Source: Thermoleophilaceae bacterium (lineage in GTDB: Bacteria > Actinomycetota > Thermoleophilia > Solirubrobacterales > Thermoleophilaceae). Taken from it: a stretch of 64,000 bases of DNA. The notes beneath the pieces are model-generated. The model did not search any database, had not been told where the DNA came from, and saw nothing but the letters and a program-made list of their open reading frames with translations. Numbering within the stretch: the stretch's first letter is position 1; the number at the start of each line of letters is the position of its first letter. The DNA lies in the NCBI GenBank assembly GCA_036378175.1, contig DASUWY010000014.1, positions 1 to 64,000 of the forward strand, read 5' to 3'. Of this stretch, positions 25,892 to 34,972 are shown in pieces. The position numbers were made by a program, and so were the translations under genes.

Positions 25892-26892
25892 TCCATACCC
25901 TCCGGCCTGTAGTAGAGGGGCACGCACCAATGATGGCTTGCGACCCAGTCGGAATTCGGCAGATCTTCGCCCGTTCCCATTAGCCGATGGCAGGGCTCGT
26001 CGTAGACCTTGCCCGTGGAGCGCTCGATCGGATCGAACACTATGTACTTGTAAAGCCCCGAGACCATCCCGTCCGGCAGACGTAGGCGCCCGGGATGCGA
26101 TTCATTCAGCACCGTGCGCGCGATTTCGTTCTTCCACGCCACGATCTCCTCGAGCCGCTCGACCTGCACGAGGCCCAGAGCGGCGGTGAACTCGTTCATG
26201 CGGTAGTTCAGCCCCTCGACCGCAAAGTCAGGCTTACCGTAGTTGCGGTAGGAGCGAGCGTAATCCAGAAGGGCGTCGTCATGTGAAACCAGCACGCCGC
26301 CCTCGCCCGTGCTGATGGTCTTCGTGGCGTACAGGGAGTACACGCCGGCATCCCCGTAGGTGCCGGCGCGGCGGCCGTTCCACGACGCGCCGTGCGCGTG
26401 CGCGCAGTCCTCGAGCAGGAAGATCCCGTGGTCGCGGCAGTAGGCGGCGATCCGCTCGACGTCGAACGCGATGTGCCCTCCTATGTGCACGAGGAAGCAG
26501 GCGCGCGGCCGCTCCCGCTCGGCCTTCCTCTCGAAGTCCTCGAAGGACATGCACAGGTCCTCGCGATTGCAGTCCACGAACACAGGGCGGCCGCCGGCCT
26601 TGAGGATGGCGAGCGGCGTGGCCATGAACGTGTTGGAGGGGCATAGCACCGCCTCGCCGCGCACTCCCGCGAACTCGAGCGCAGCCACCGCGCCGCCGCC
26701 CCAGCCGGACAGCGCCACAGCCGGGGCGCCGTTCCATTCCTCCCACGCCGCCTCGAAGCGGTCGGTCATCGGGCCGTGCGCCCACTGCTGGGAGTCGATC
26801 ACCTCGTCCCAGAGAGCGTGCAGCCGGTCGCGGTCACGCTGGTCGAATCCGATCGCGAACTCGTCCAGCCTCGGTCGAGTGGAAGAGGCCAA
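25888..26892 (-). CDS. DegT/DnrJ/EryC1/StrS-family PLP aminotransferase
   Basis: 334 residues with a TTG start, the only canonical start available in the open frame. Fold type I motifs are present: GGGAVAALEFAG, VFVDCNREDLCMS, EDCAHAHGA, and the PLP lysine in YATKTISTGEGG. The family aminates keto-sugars on nucleotide carriers or acts as a sugar dehydratase. It overlaps the epimerase gene, so the two likely make one modified sugar for an envelope glycan. It starts 21 bp after the formate dehydrogenase operon, possibly on the same message. Confidence 0.82.
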   Translation of the reverse strand: MASSTRPRLDEFAIGFDQRDRDRLHALWDEVIDSQQWAHGPMTDRFEAAWEEWNGAPAVALSGWGGGAVAALEFAGVRGEAVLCPSNTFMATPLAILKAGGRPVFVDCNREDLCMSFEDFERKAERERPRACFLVHIGGHIAFDVERIAAYCRDHGIFLLEDCAHAHGASWNGRRAGTYGDAGVYSLYATKTISTGEGGVLVSHDDALLDYARSYRNYGKPDFAVEGLNYRMNEFTAALGLVQVERLEEIVAWKNEIARTVLNESHPGRLRLPDGMVSGLYKYIVFDPIERSTGKVYDEPCHRLMGTGEDLPNSDWVASHHWCVPLYYRPEGME

Positions 26893-26913
26893 GGCGCCGG
26901 GAGCGTACCTACA

Positions 26914-27858
26914 TCAGGTGAGAGGCCTCTTAGTGCCGCCGTTCTGCACGTGCTCGTACCCGAAACGGCCCTTCACACAGAGGTTTCCGCGCGTGATGTC
27001 GTGGTCGTCGGGCGAGTCCACCCGCACCACCTGGTTGTCCTGCACCACCAGATCGAGGTTGCAGCCAACGCCGCAGAAGCCGCAGACCGTGCGGGTGACG
27101 GTTTGCTCCACAGGCTTCCACTCGCCTCGCTCGCGCAGCTCGTACTCGCTCCGCGGCATGAGGGCCCCGGTGGGGCAGACGGCAATGCAGTTGCCGCAGT
27201 ACACGCACGCGGAGTCCGGCAGGTCCACGTTCAGCTCGGTGGAGATGCGGGCGTCGAACCCGCGGCCGGCCACGTGAATCGCGAACGTGTTCTGGTACTG
27301 CTCGCCGCAGGCGTCCACGCACTTGTAACAGAGGATGCACTTGGAGTAGTCGCGCACGTACAGGTCGTTGTCGATCTTCACGGGCTGGTGCACGGTGGCG
27401 GCCGTCTGGCCGTCCGGCACCCGGTGATGCCCGGCCCGCGCGCGGTCGCGGTCCCCGCTGGGAGGCGCCGGCGGGCCGTAGCGCTCGCTGTCGGCTCCGT
27501 ACTGCTGCACGTACAGCTGGGCCTCCGGCGCCGTGGACAGGTCGACGCTCGAGCCGAGGAACTCGAGCACCAGCTTGCGCGAGTGGCGCACGCGCGGCGA
27601 GTCGGTGAGCACCTTCATTCCCGCTTCGGCAAGGCGCGAGCACGCCGGCGCGAGCACCCGAGCGCCCTCCAGCTCCACCACGCACACGCGACACACGTTC
27701 GCGGGCCGCAGCGTCTCCCCGTAGCAGAGCGTGGGAGTGTGAATCCCGGCCTTCTTGCAGGCGTCGAGGATCGTGGCTCCCTCGCGGACCGTCACGGGCT
27801 GGCCGTCCACCTCCAGCTCGACCATGCGCACCCCGGCTTCCGCGTAGATGTCAGTCAT
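26914..27858 (-). CDS. formate dehydrogenase Fe-S subunit: detached N-terminal part of the catalytic chain
   Basis: 314 residues. In order: a [2Fe-2S] ferredoxin domain (C45, C56, C59, C73), a degenerate NuoG-type linker, two [4Fe-4S] motifs (CILCYKC at 174-180 and CVYCGNC at 218-224), and a Molybdop_Fe4S4 domain with C259, C262, C266 and C294. In canonical FdhA/FdsA these all precede the molybdopterin domain in one polypeptide. Here the protein stops straight after NGGTKRPLT, exactly where the canonical chain would run into the molybdopterin domain, which is encoded separately as the first gene of the operon. Start ATG 27858 overlaps the previous gene by 8 bp; ATG 27825 is an alternative. 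Confidence 0.82.
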   Translation of the reverse strand: MTDIYAEAGVRMVELEVDGQPVTVREGATILDACKKAGIHTPTLCYGETLRPANVCRVCVVELEGARVLAPACSRLAEAGMKVLTDSPRVRHSRKLVLEFLGSSVDLSTAPEAQLYVQQYGADSERYGPPAPPSGDRDRARAGHHRVPDGQTAATVHQPVKIDNDLYVRDYSKCILCYKCVDACGEQYQNTFAIHVAGRGFDARISTELNVDLPDSACVYCGNCIAVCPTGALMPRSEYELRERGEWKPVEQTVTRTVCGFCGVGCNLDLVVQDNQVVRVDSPDDHDITRGNLCVKGRFGYEHVQNGGTKRPLT

Positions 27859-29695
27859 CGAAGACCCCCAAGGCGATTGCCGAGGCGATGGCGCTGCTCG
27901 CCGTCTGTCCGAGCCCGCAGATGGACGCGTCGCGCATGCAGTCACCGATCTCACCCAGCAGCGAGATCTCATCGCGCGCGCTGCCGCGCGTGCGGCCGGA
28001 GATGAGCCGCGCGAGCGCCTCCTCCTGCCGCACTGTGCCCACCCTGCACGGCACGCACTGGCCGCACGACTCGTCCCGGAAGAAGCCCGCGATGCGCATG
28101 AGGATGCCACGCATGTCCACGCGGTCGTCGAAGAGCATCACCACCCCCGACCCGAGCGTGGTGCCCACCTCACGCGCGGCCTCGATCGTGAGCTCGAGGT
28201 CGAGCTGGTCCGGCCCCACGAACGACCCGGCCGCGCCGCCGAGCAGGACCGCCTGGAGCGGCCGCCCGCCGGCCACGCCACCCGCCAGCTCGATCAGCTC
28301 ACGGAGCCGCGTGCCGTATGGCACCTCGTACACGCCGGGTGACTCCACGCAGCCGGAGAGACAGAACAACCGCGTGCCCGTGGATACGCCGCCGCCCACG
28401 GACGCGAACGCCGCGCCGCCGAACAGCACGATCTCGGGCACGTTCACGAGCGTCTCGACGTTGTTCACCACGGTCGGCATGCCGAAGAGCCCCTCGGTCA
28501 CCGGGAAGGGCGGCTTGCTGCGCGGCTCGCCGCGATAGCCCTCGATCGAGTTGAAGATCGCGGTCTCCTCGCCGCAGATGTAGGCGCCTCCGCCGCGGCG
28601 GATCTCGATGTCGAAGCTGAATCCGTGCCCCAGGATGTCCGGGCCGAGCAGCCCGCGGGCGCGTGCCTCCTCGAGCGCGACGTCGAGGATCTCGTACGCC
28701 TCCGGGTACTCGCCGCGCAGGTAGATCACGCCGCGTTCGCACGCGGTGGCGTACGCGGCGATCGTCATGGCCTCGATCACGGCAAACGGATCGCCCTCCA
28801 TCAGCACGCGGTCCTTGAACGTGCCGGGCTCGGACTCGTCCGCGTTGCAGACGAGGTAGTGCGGACGCCGCGGCTGCCGCGCCACCGCCTCCCACTTCAC
28901 CCCCGTGGGGAACGCCGCCCCCCCGCGCCCAACCAGTCCCGACTCCTTCACCTCACGAATGACGCCGTCGGGTCCCAGCTCAAACGCACGCCGCAGAGCC
29001 GCGTATCCACCCTGCGCCCGGTAGTCGTCGAGCGAGTGAGGCGACACGCGGCCAACACGGCCCAGGAGTCGAAGGGCAGGTGCGCCAGCCTGGGGCACAG
29101 TGACCCCTCTGACCTCTGACCTATGACCCATGACCTCCGCCGCCGCGGCGTTCGCGTCAGACACCGGCGCAAGCACGACCTCAACGGATTGTTCGCCGGC
29201 CGACGTGACAAGGGCGGCGGGGGCTCGGTCGCATTGCCCGAGGCACGGGCTGCGCACCCACGTGACCTCATGCGAGTCGTCTGCGTTCTCCGGCCCGAGA
29301 CGCTCCTCGAGCGTCGTGATCAGCTCCTCCGCCCCCGCGCACCTGCACGCGATGTCGTCGCACACGTGTATGACGCGCGGCGCGCGCGGCTCCACACTCA
29401 GCAACCCGTAGAAGCTCGCCACGCCGTACACGTCCGCGCGCGCAATCGTGAGCCGCTCGCAGATGTGGTCGAGCGCCGGCTCGCTGATCCAGCCCACTCG
29501 CTCCTGCACCGCGCGCAGCACGGGCAGCAGCAGGTGGCGGCCGTCGCGGGCCTCGTGGCCGCCATGCGCCACGTGACCCTCGGTCTCGTCCGCGCGCGTG
29601 CCGCCCTCCCAGCGCGACACCGCCGGACCGAGCACGGACGCCACCGCCTCCCGCTCCGCGGGACTGGCGACCACGGTGCCGAGGCGAAGGTCCAT
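27851..29695 (-). CDS. NuoE-NuoF fusion, NAD-linked formate dehydrogenase diaphorase subunit
   Basis: 614 residues. Residues 1-160 are a thioredoxin-like [2Fe-2S] NuoE domain with ligands C112, C117, C151 and C155. The rest is NuoF-like: GRGGAAFPTGVKWE (NADH/FMN site), CNADESEPGTFKDR, GAYICGEETAI, and the [4Fe-4S] motif ESCGQCVPCRVGT. It would receive electrons from the Fe-S subunit and reduce NAD+, making the complex a cytoplasmic NAD-dependent formate dehydrogenase (or CO2 reductase). Its ATG directly abuts the stop of the selenoprotein gene. Confidence 0.87.
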   Translation of the reverse strand: MDLRLGTVVASPAEREAVASVLGPAVSRWEGGTRADETEGHVAHGGHEARDGRHLLLPVLRAVQERVGWISEPALDHICERLTIARADVYGVASFYGLLSVEPRAPRVIHVCDDIACRCAGAEELITTLEERLGPENADDSHEVTWVRSPCLGQCDRAPAALVTSAGEQSVEVVLAPVSDANAAAAEVMGHRSEVRGVTVPQAGAPALRLLGRVGRVSPHSLDDYRAQGGYAALRRAFELGPDGVIREVKESGLVGRGGAAFPTGVKWEAVARQPRRPHYLVCNADESEPGTFKDRVLMEGDPFAVIEAMTIAAYATACERGVIYLRGEYPEAYEILDVALEEARARGLLGPDILGHGFSFDIEIRRGGGAYICGEETAIFNSIEGYRGEPRSKPPFPVTEGLFGMPTVVNNVETLVNVPEIVLFGGAAFASVGGGVSTGTRLFCLSGCVESPGVYEVPYGTRLRELIELAGGVAGGRPLQAVLLGGAAGSFVGPDQLDLELTIEAAREVGTTLGSGVVMLFDDRVDMRGILMRIAGFFRDESCGQCVPCRVGTVRQEEALARLISGRTRGSARDEISLLGEIGDCMRDASICGLGQTASSAIASAIALGVFDD

Positions 29696-31627
29696 TCACG
29701 CTCCCTTCGAGACAAACGCGGGCGCGCCCGCGCGGTCGTCGCGCTCGATCTTCTCCACGCGTATCGCCGCCGCCTTGAACTCGGCCGTGCCGGAGCGCGG
29801 ATCGGTGGCGTCGATCGTGAGCTTGTTCGTCTCCACCTGCTCGGGGAAGTGGAACGTCATGAACGCGAGGCCCGGACGCAGCGTCGAGTCCACCCGCACG
29901 GGCGCCGCCACGCTTCCCCTGCGCGAGCTCACGAGCACCAGCTCGCCCTCGGACAGCCCGAGCCGCTGAACGTCCTCGGGCGACAGGTCGATGGTCTCGC
30001 CCCGGTGGAGCGGCGAGCGATAGAGGCCCGACTGAGCCCCCGTGTTGAACGACTCGAGCCGGCGTCCGGTGGTGAGCCTGATCGGGAAGCTCGCGTCGAG
30101 CTCGTCCACCGGCGGCTCGTGCTCCACCACGCTGAACGGCGCGGGCGGCCCAACGAGCGGATCCGCCCACAGACGGTCGTGCAGGAACGGCGAGCCCGGG
30201 TGCGCCTCGTCCGGGCATGGCCACTGGATGCCGCCCATGCGCTCGAGGCGCTGGTAGGCCATCCCGGCATGCATCGGGCTTAGCGACCGCAGCTCGTCCC
30301 ATGCCTCCTCGGCGCTCGGCTCGCCCCACTCGTAGCCGAGGCGGCGGGCGAGCTCGGACAGGATCCACATGTCGTCGCGGGCGTCGCCCGGCGGGTCGAG
30401 CGCCTTGCGCACGCGCTGCACCCGCCGCTCGGAGTTGGTCACCGTGCCTTCCGACTCGCACCATGACGCCGTGGAGGGGAACACCACGTCCGCCATCTCC
30501 GCGGTGCTCGTGAGCAGGATGTCCTGCACCACGAGCAGGTCGAGCCCCTCGAGCAGCCTGCGCGCGCGGCTCGCGTCCGCCTCCGACTGGGCCGGGTTTT
30601 CGCCGATCACGTAGAGCGTGCGAAGGTCGCCGCGCTCCATCGCCTCGAACATCGCGGTGAGGTGCCAGCCGTAGTGCGGGTCGATCGGCACGCCCCACGC
30701 GGCCTCGAACCGCTCGCGCGCGGCGGCGTCCTTCTCGATGTCCTGGAAGCCCGGCAGCTTGTTGGGGATGGCGCCCATGTCGCCGCCGCCCTGCACGTTG
30801 TTCTGGCCGCGCAGCGGGTTGAGCCCGGAGCCCCAGCGGCCCACGTGCCCGCACAGCAGGCCGAGGTTGATCAGCGCGAGCACGTTGTCCACCGCGTTGT
30901 GGTGCTCGGTGATCCCAAGGGTCCAGCAGAGAATCGCCCGGTCGGCGCGGGCGTAGGCGAGGGCGGCGTCGCCGATCGCCTCCGACGGCACGCCGGTGAG
31001 CCGCTCGCCCTCCTCGAGCGTGTACGGCTCCACGGCGGCCGCGTACTCGTCGAAGCCGGTGGTGGCGTGTTCGATGAATGCCCTGTTGTGGAGTCCCGCG
31101 TGGATGATCACCCGCGCCATCGTGTTCGCGAGTGCGATGTCGGCGCCCACGTCGAGGCCGAGCCAGAGGTCCGCCCACTGGGCCGAGGACGTGCGGCGTG
31201 GATCGACCGCGATCATCCGCGCGCCATTGTGGACCCCTCGCAGCAGGTGCTGGAAGAAGATTGGGTGGGTCTCGCGCGCGTTCGAACCCCAGAGGACGAT
31301 GAGGTCCGTCTGCTCGATCTCCCTATAGGACGACGTCCCGCCGCCCGCACCGAACACCGTCGCCAGACCGACGACGCTTGGAGCGTGTCAGGTGCGGTTA
31401 CACGAGTCGACGTTGTTCGAGCCCATCACCTGGCGCGCGAACTTCTGCGCCAGAAAGTTCATCTCGTTGGTGGCCTTCGAGCAGGAGAAAACTCCGAACG
31501 ACCTGCGGGCGTCCGCCTCGCGCGCGCGCGAGAAGCCTTCCGCCGCGCGACCGAGCGCCTCCTCCCACGATGCCTCGCGGAGCTCGCCGCCGTCCCGCAC
31601 CAACGGAACCGTGAGCCTCGACCCCAT
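29696..31627 (-). CDS. selenocysteine-containing formate dehydrogenase, molybdopterin catalytic subunit (UGA = Sec80)
   Basis: 643 residues when the in-frame TGA at 31390-31388 is read as selenocysteine 80. The sequence around it, SCNRT-U-HAPSVVGLATVFGAGG, is the formate dehydrogenase active site, where homologues carry Cys or Sec. Before it lies MGSRLTVPLVRDGGELREAS, the usual start of the molybdopterin domain, and after it WGSNARETHP, GLNPLRGQNNVQGGGDMG and a C-terminal molydopterin-binding domain (IRLTTGRRLESFNTG). The frame is intact on both sides and a SECIS-like hairpin follows. The Fe4S4 domain that normally precedes this region is absent and encoded two genes later. ATG 31627 has a GAAGGAG site. 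Confidence 0.88.
31358..31376 (-). promoter_or_regulatory. bacterial SECIS-like hairpin
   Basis: On the mRNA, CGUCGUC (31376-31370) pairs with GGCGACG (31364-31358), leaving a GGUCU apical loop (31369-31365). The loop begins 18 nt after the UGA. Escherichia coli fdhF has the same GGUCU loop at the same distance, as SelB requires. One of the seven pairs is a G-U wobble. Confidence 0.78.
31388..31390 (-). other. in-frame UGA selenocysteine codon
   Basis: On the minus strand the codons read Thr-TGA-His at the active-site position of a formate dehydrogenase. Coding continues without a break for 563 more codons in the same frame. Confidence 0.87.
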
Positions 31628-31688
31628 ACGTCACTCCTTCCTCACTTGCGGTCCTGCCGCACAGCTTAAGCGCTACTGAACGCTTCGC

Positions 31689-31729
31689 AAAAAAGGCGGG
31701 AGCGGCGCCTCTGGCAAGACGCCGCTCCC
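31689..31729 (-). terminator. intrinsic terminator of the nirK-like gene
   Basis: Read on the minus strand: GGGAGCGGCG (31729-31720), a 12-nt loop, CGCCGCTCCC (31707-31698), then GCC and six T (31694-31689). A perfect 10-bp GC-rich stem with a U-tract, 39 bp beyond the stop at 31768 and upstream of the formate dehydrogenase start. Confidence 0.8.
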
Positions 31730-31767
31730 TGGCCGGTGGCAAGCACCGGAGGCTTGTGTCGTGTATG

Positions 31768-33291
31768 TCAGCCGCTCACCGTGAAGGGGATGTGCTGGCC
31801 TGCCTGGTAGTGGCCGGGCATGATGCACACCAGCTCGTAGCTCCCGGGCTTGAGCGTGGCGGACACCGTCGCGCTCTTGCCGCCCATCAGCTGCGGGCTC
31901 TTGGCGAGGGCGCCGCTCGGCACCCCGGCGTTCAGCTGGGCGGGCGCCCTGACGATGGCGAACTGGTGCATCGTCGCGCCGCTGTTTCGCACCTGAAAGC
32001 TCACCTTCCCGGCCTTCGCCGACGACACCGGCGACTTGATCCACATGTCGCCGAGCGTGACCGCGATGCCGCCCTTCGCCGCCGGGGCCGGCGCGGTCGC
32101 GGCGGGAGCCTTCGGCATCGGAGCGCCGGTGGTGTGGAACATTCCGGCCGCGCCCTTGGCCATGTCGCCGAAGGAGTGGGTGACGAAGGGGTAGTTGCCC
32201 TCCTGGTCGAGCGTGAACTCCACCCAGCCGCCCTGCGACGGCGCGAGATTGACGGTCTGCGAGTCGTGCCCCACCACGCCCTCGATGTGGGTGGTGTCGA
32301 ACACAGTGCCGATCACGTGGAAGGCGCTCCACTTGCTGGGGCCCGCGTCGAGGACGTAGGCGCGGATGCGCTCGCCCTTCCTCACGGTGATCGGGTTCAG
32401 CTTGTACTGGTTGGCGTAGCCGTTGAACGCCATCACGTCGGGCTTCTCGGCGTTCACCTTCGCCATGTCGGTGAGCCCGCCTGGCTGGCCGATGTAGAAC
32501 TCGTTCTGGACGAGCCACACCTCCTTGTCCACCGGCGCCAGCTTGCGCGGCTTGACGACCATCATTCCCGTCATCCCCGCCCCGGTGTGCATCAGGATCG
32601 GCTGCGTGGCGCAGTGGTACATGAACACGCCCGGGTGCTTCGCGACGAAGTTGATGGTTTCCGACTTGCCGGGGGCGATGTCCACGTAGTACTTGGAGGG
32701 CGCGACCTCAGCCGAGTGGAAGTCGATCGAGTGGGCCATGTTCACGTGCATGGCCTTGTTCGCGCCGTTCACGAATTTGATGGAGACCTGGTCGCCCTCG
32801 TTCACCACGATCGGCGGCGAGGCGGCGGTGCCCTTGTAGACCTTGCCGTTCACGGTGTAGGTCCACGCCTGCACCGGAGCCAGAGCGGGGTCGACCTGAA
32901 CGACGTGCTGGTCAACGCCCACGGTGAAGTGCTTCACCGCGCCCGGCGGGACCGCCGGGAGCGTGGGATCGACCGGCTGGAACTTCTCGAACTTCATGCC
33001 CTTGGCGTCGGCAAGGGTGGGCGCCGAGCCTGTGGTGTCGGCGGCCATCGCGTGCCCGCCAGCCGCGGCCGGTGCGTTCATGCTCGCCGCGGGCGTGTTG
33101 TCGTTGCTCGTCTGGCCGAGCTTCACGAGCGCGACGATCAGGGCCAGGATCGCCAGCAGCGAGGTGAGGCCGACTCCGACCATCATCCACGCGCGCCAGT
33201 CGCGATCGCGCAGCCCCTCTGCGGCCGCGTAGTCGAAGTCCTCGTGCCGAATTCGTTCGGCTTCCTCTGGGGGTGTGAGTACAGGTGCCAT
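31768..33291 (-). CDS. nirK: membrane-anchored NirK-type copper nitrite reductase with C-terminal cupredoxin
   Basis: 507 residues from the ATG at 33291 (GGAGGAA upstream). A cytoplasmic N-terminus and one membrane span (35-57) precede two cupredoxin domains. All NirK ligands can be placed: type 1 H187, C227, H235, M240; type 2 H192, H226, H372; catalytic D190 and H325. After a Pro/Ala linker (390-405) a third cupredoxin (408-507) has H442, C489, H494 and Q499, the last where blue copper proteins usually have Met. It would reduce nitrite to nitric oxide outside the membrane, the extra domain probably delivering electrons. A multicopper oxidase is less likely because the ligand set is the NirK one. 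Confidence 0.82.
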   Translation of the reverse strand: MAPVLTPPEEAERIRHEDFDYAAAEGLRDRDWRAWMMVGVGLTSLLAILALIVALVKLGQTSNDNTPAASMNAPAAAGGHAMAADTTGSAPTLADAKGMKFEKFQPVDPTLPAVPPGAVKHFTVGVDQHVVQVDPALAPVQAWTYTVNGKVYKGTAASPPIVVNEGDQVSIKFVNGANKAMHVNMAHSIDFHSAEVAPSKYYVDIAPGKSETINFVAKHPGVFMYHCATQPILMHTGAGMTGMMVVKPRKLAPVDKEVWLVQNEFYIGQPGGLTDMAKVNAEKPDVMAFNGYANQYKLNPITVRKGERIRAYVLDAGPSKWSAFHVIGTVFDTTHIEGVVGHDSQTVNLAPSQGGWVEFTLDQEGNYPFVTHSFGDMAKGAAGMFHTTGAPMPKAPAATAPAPAAKGGIAVTLGDMWIKSPVSSAKAGKVSFQVRNSGATMHQFAIVRAPAQLNAGVPSGALAKSPQLMGGKSATVSATLKPGSYELVCIMPGHYQAGQHIPFTVSG

Positions 33292-33498
33292 TTCTTTGGG
33301 TTCCTCCGTGCTTGCCTTTCTGCTCCGAGCATCGGTCCCAGGCCAGGCGCTGCGAAGGGCGGAAATGGCGAAAGTCATTCCGGCGCTCGGCCGAGCCCAT
33401 ATCCGGCCGTTATCGCCTCCGTAGTTGTCCGCCGGTTGGCGGGCGTCCGGCTTCGGGGAACTACTGAGTCCCGCCAATCGACCGATAGCCTCCCTTCC

Positions 33499-34449
33499 AT
33501 GGCCTCATCCGAGCGGCCCCCGGACATCAACGAGCTGCGGACGTTCTGCACCGCCGCGGACTCGGGCAGCCTCGGGCGCGCGGCGCTTCGGCTGGGGGTG
33601 TCCCAGCCCGCGCTGTCCAAGCGGCTCGCTTCGCTCGAGAGTCTGGCCGGCACGCAACTGCTCGAGCGCTCGTCGAAGGGCGTGAAGCTCACGCCCGCGG
33701 GGCGGCGGCTGTACGACGAGGCGCGGCGCCTGCTCGAGCAGGCGGACCGGCTCGACGAAGTGCTGGTGGGGCTGCGCCGCTCGGGCGGTCCGGTCCGGCT
33801 CGCCTCGAGCCATTCCGCCGCCGAGGCCATCGTGTCCGATCTGCTCGGGGACCTCGGCGGCGAGCGACCCCTCCCGGTGGAGCTCACCACCGCCAACTCC
33901 ACGGTCGTAAGGGACCTCGTTGCCGATGGCCGTGCGGATTTGGGGGTGGCGGCAAGCCGTCCGCATCACACTCCATACCCGGGCGTGCGCGAGCTGCCGC
34001 TGCTGGAGGACGAGGTGGTGTGCGCGGTGCCGCTCGCACATCCGTGGGCGCGGCGGCAGCAGGTCTCCCTGCCCGAGTTCCTGCGCACGCCGATGGTGCT
34101 GCGCGACCCGTCGTCGAACGCGCGCTGGACCGTGGATGCCGTGCTCCGGGAACGTGGCCTGGGCGCCCCGCCGGCCCTGTGCGAGGTGGGCACGCCGCAG
34201 GCCGCCAAGAGCGAGGCGCGTGCACGGAAGGCGCCCGTCCTGCTCTCGCGGTACGTGCTCCGCACGCGCGACTTCGCGGTGGTCGAGGTGGAGGACCTCG
34301 CTTTCCCGCGGAGCTTCGTGCTCGTGCTGCCGGCCTACGGCGAGCCCACTCAGGCCGTGAATGACCTGATCGAGCGGCTCCGGATGCGAGCTGACGAGCT
34401 GCACTCGGGCGGCCCCGTGGAGCACGCCGCCCAACCGGCGTCGCAATAG
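33499..34449 (+). CDS. LysR-family transcriptional regulator
   Basis: 316 residues. The N-terminal winged helix is clear (NELRTFCTAADSGSLGRAALRLGVSQPALSKRL in outline, about 10-43), followed by a linker helix and a two-lobed substrate-binding domain (PVRLASSHSAAEAIV, LGVAASRPHHTPYPG). It is divergent from the nirK-like gene with 207 bp between starts, the usual layout for a LysR protein controlling its neighbour. A much longer open frame upstream is antisense to nirK and not part of this gene. Confidence 0.86.
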   Translation: MASSERPPDINELRTFCTAADSGSLGRAALRLGVSQPALSKRLASLESLAGTQLLERSSKGVKLTPAGRRLYDEARRLLEQADRLDEVLVGLRRSGGPVRLASSHSAAEAIVSDLLGDLGGERPLPVELTTANSTVVRDLVADGRADLGVAASRPHHTPYPGVRELPLLEDEVVCAVPLAHPWARRQQVSLPEFLRTPMVLRDPSSNARWTVDAVLRERGLGAPPALCEVGTPQAAKSEARARKAPVLLSRYVLRTRDFAVVEVEDLAFPRSFVLVLPAYGEPTQAVNDLIERLRMRADELHSGGPVEHAAQPASQ

Positions 34450-34567
34450 CCGCCGGTTATGGCCCTGAGTTCCGCCGGAGATGACTTCGCGCTGGCTGCC
34501 CCTTTCCGCGCGGCCGCGCGCGCCCGACACTCTGGGCAGATACCCACCAGACCCAGGGAACCGAGAC

Positions 34568-34972
34568 ATGTCCACGCTCACAGCTCACCTCAGCCGCCCC
34601 GCCACGAGCCGCGGCCCCGCGCTCGTCGCGGCCGGCGGCCTCCTCCTCGTGGCACTCATCCACCTGCTCGACGGCCCGGGCTCGCTGGAGGAGAGCTCCG
34701 CCATCGGGCTGCTCGAGCTCGGGCTCGCCGCGGCATGCGTGCCGCTGGCGATCGGGCTCGTGGTCTGCCCCGTTCGTGATGTCTGGTTTGCGGCGGGACT
34801 GCTCTGCTGGGCCGCGCTCGGCTTCTACGTGGCCAGCCGCACCATCGGCCTGTTCGGCATGACCGACGATGTGGGCAACTGGTTCACGGTTCTCGGCGTG
34901 CTGAACGTGGTGGCCGAGGTGGCGGTGATCGGCGTGGTGCTCGCGGCGATCACTCGCTGGCGGCCGCGCTAG
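34568..34972 (+). CDS. small four-helix membrane protein of unknown function
   Basis: 134 residues from the ATG at 34568. Four hydrophobic segments are seen (ALVAAGGLLLVALIHLL, LLELGLAAACVPLAIGLVV, WFAAGLLCWAALGFYVAS, FTVLGVLNVVAEVAVIGVVL) with a conserved-looking acidic loop GMTDDVGNW before the last. No family is recognised with confidence. It follows the LysR gene by 118 bp on the same strand. Its stop codon lies inside a large inverted repeat shared with the convergent CBS gene. Confidence 0.65.
   Translation: MSTLTAHLSRPATSRGPALVAAGGLLLVALIHLLDGPGSLEESSAIGLLELGLAAACVPLAIGLVVCPVRDVWFAAGLLCWAALGFYVASRTIGLFGMTDDVGNWFTVLGVLNVVAEVAVIGVVLAAITRWRPR

Noticed and set aside
29268-31178. 636-codon minus-strand frame overlapping the formate dehydrogenase genes
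   Set aside because: Arg/Gly/Ala-rich shadow of the real frame, no recognisable domain.
31388-31627. Formate dehydrogenase gene as a pseudogene broken by a stop
   Set aside because: The stop is exactly TGA at the Sec/Cys active-site column, the frame is otherwise intact, and a SECIS-like hairpin with correct spacing follows.
31756-34449. 897-codon open frame on the plus strand spanning nirK and the LysR gene
   Set aside because: Only the last 316 codons (from 33499) look like protein (LysR). The first 580 codons are antisense to nirK and reflect third-position GC bias.
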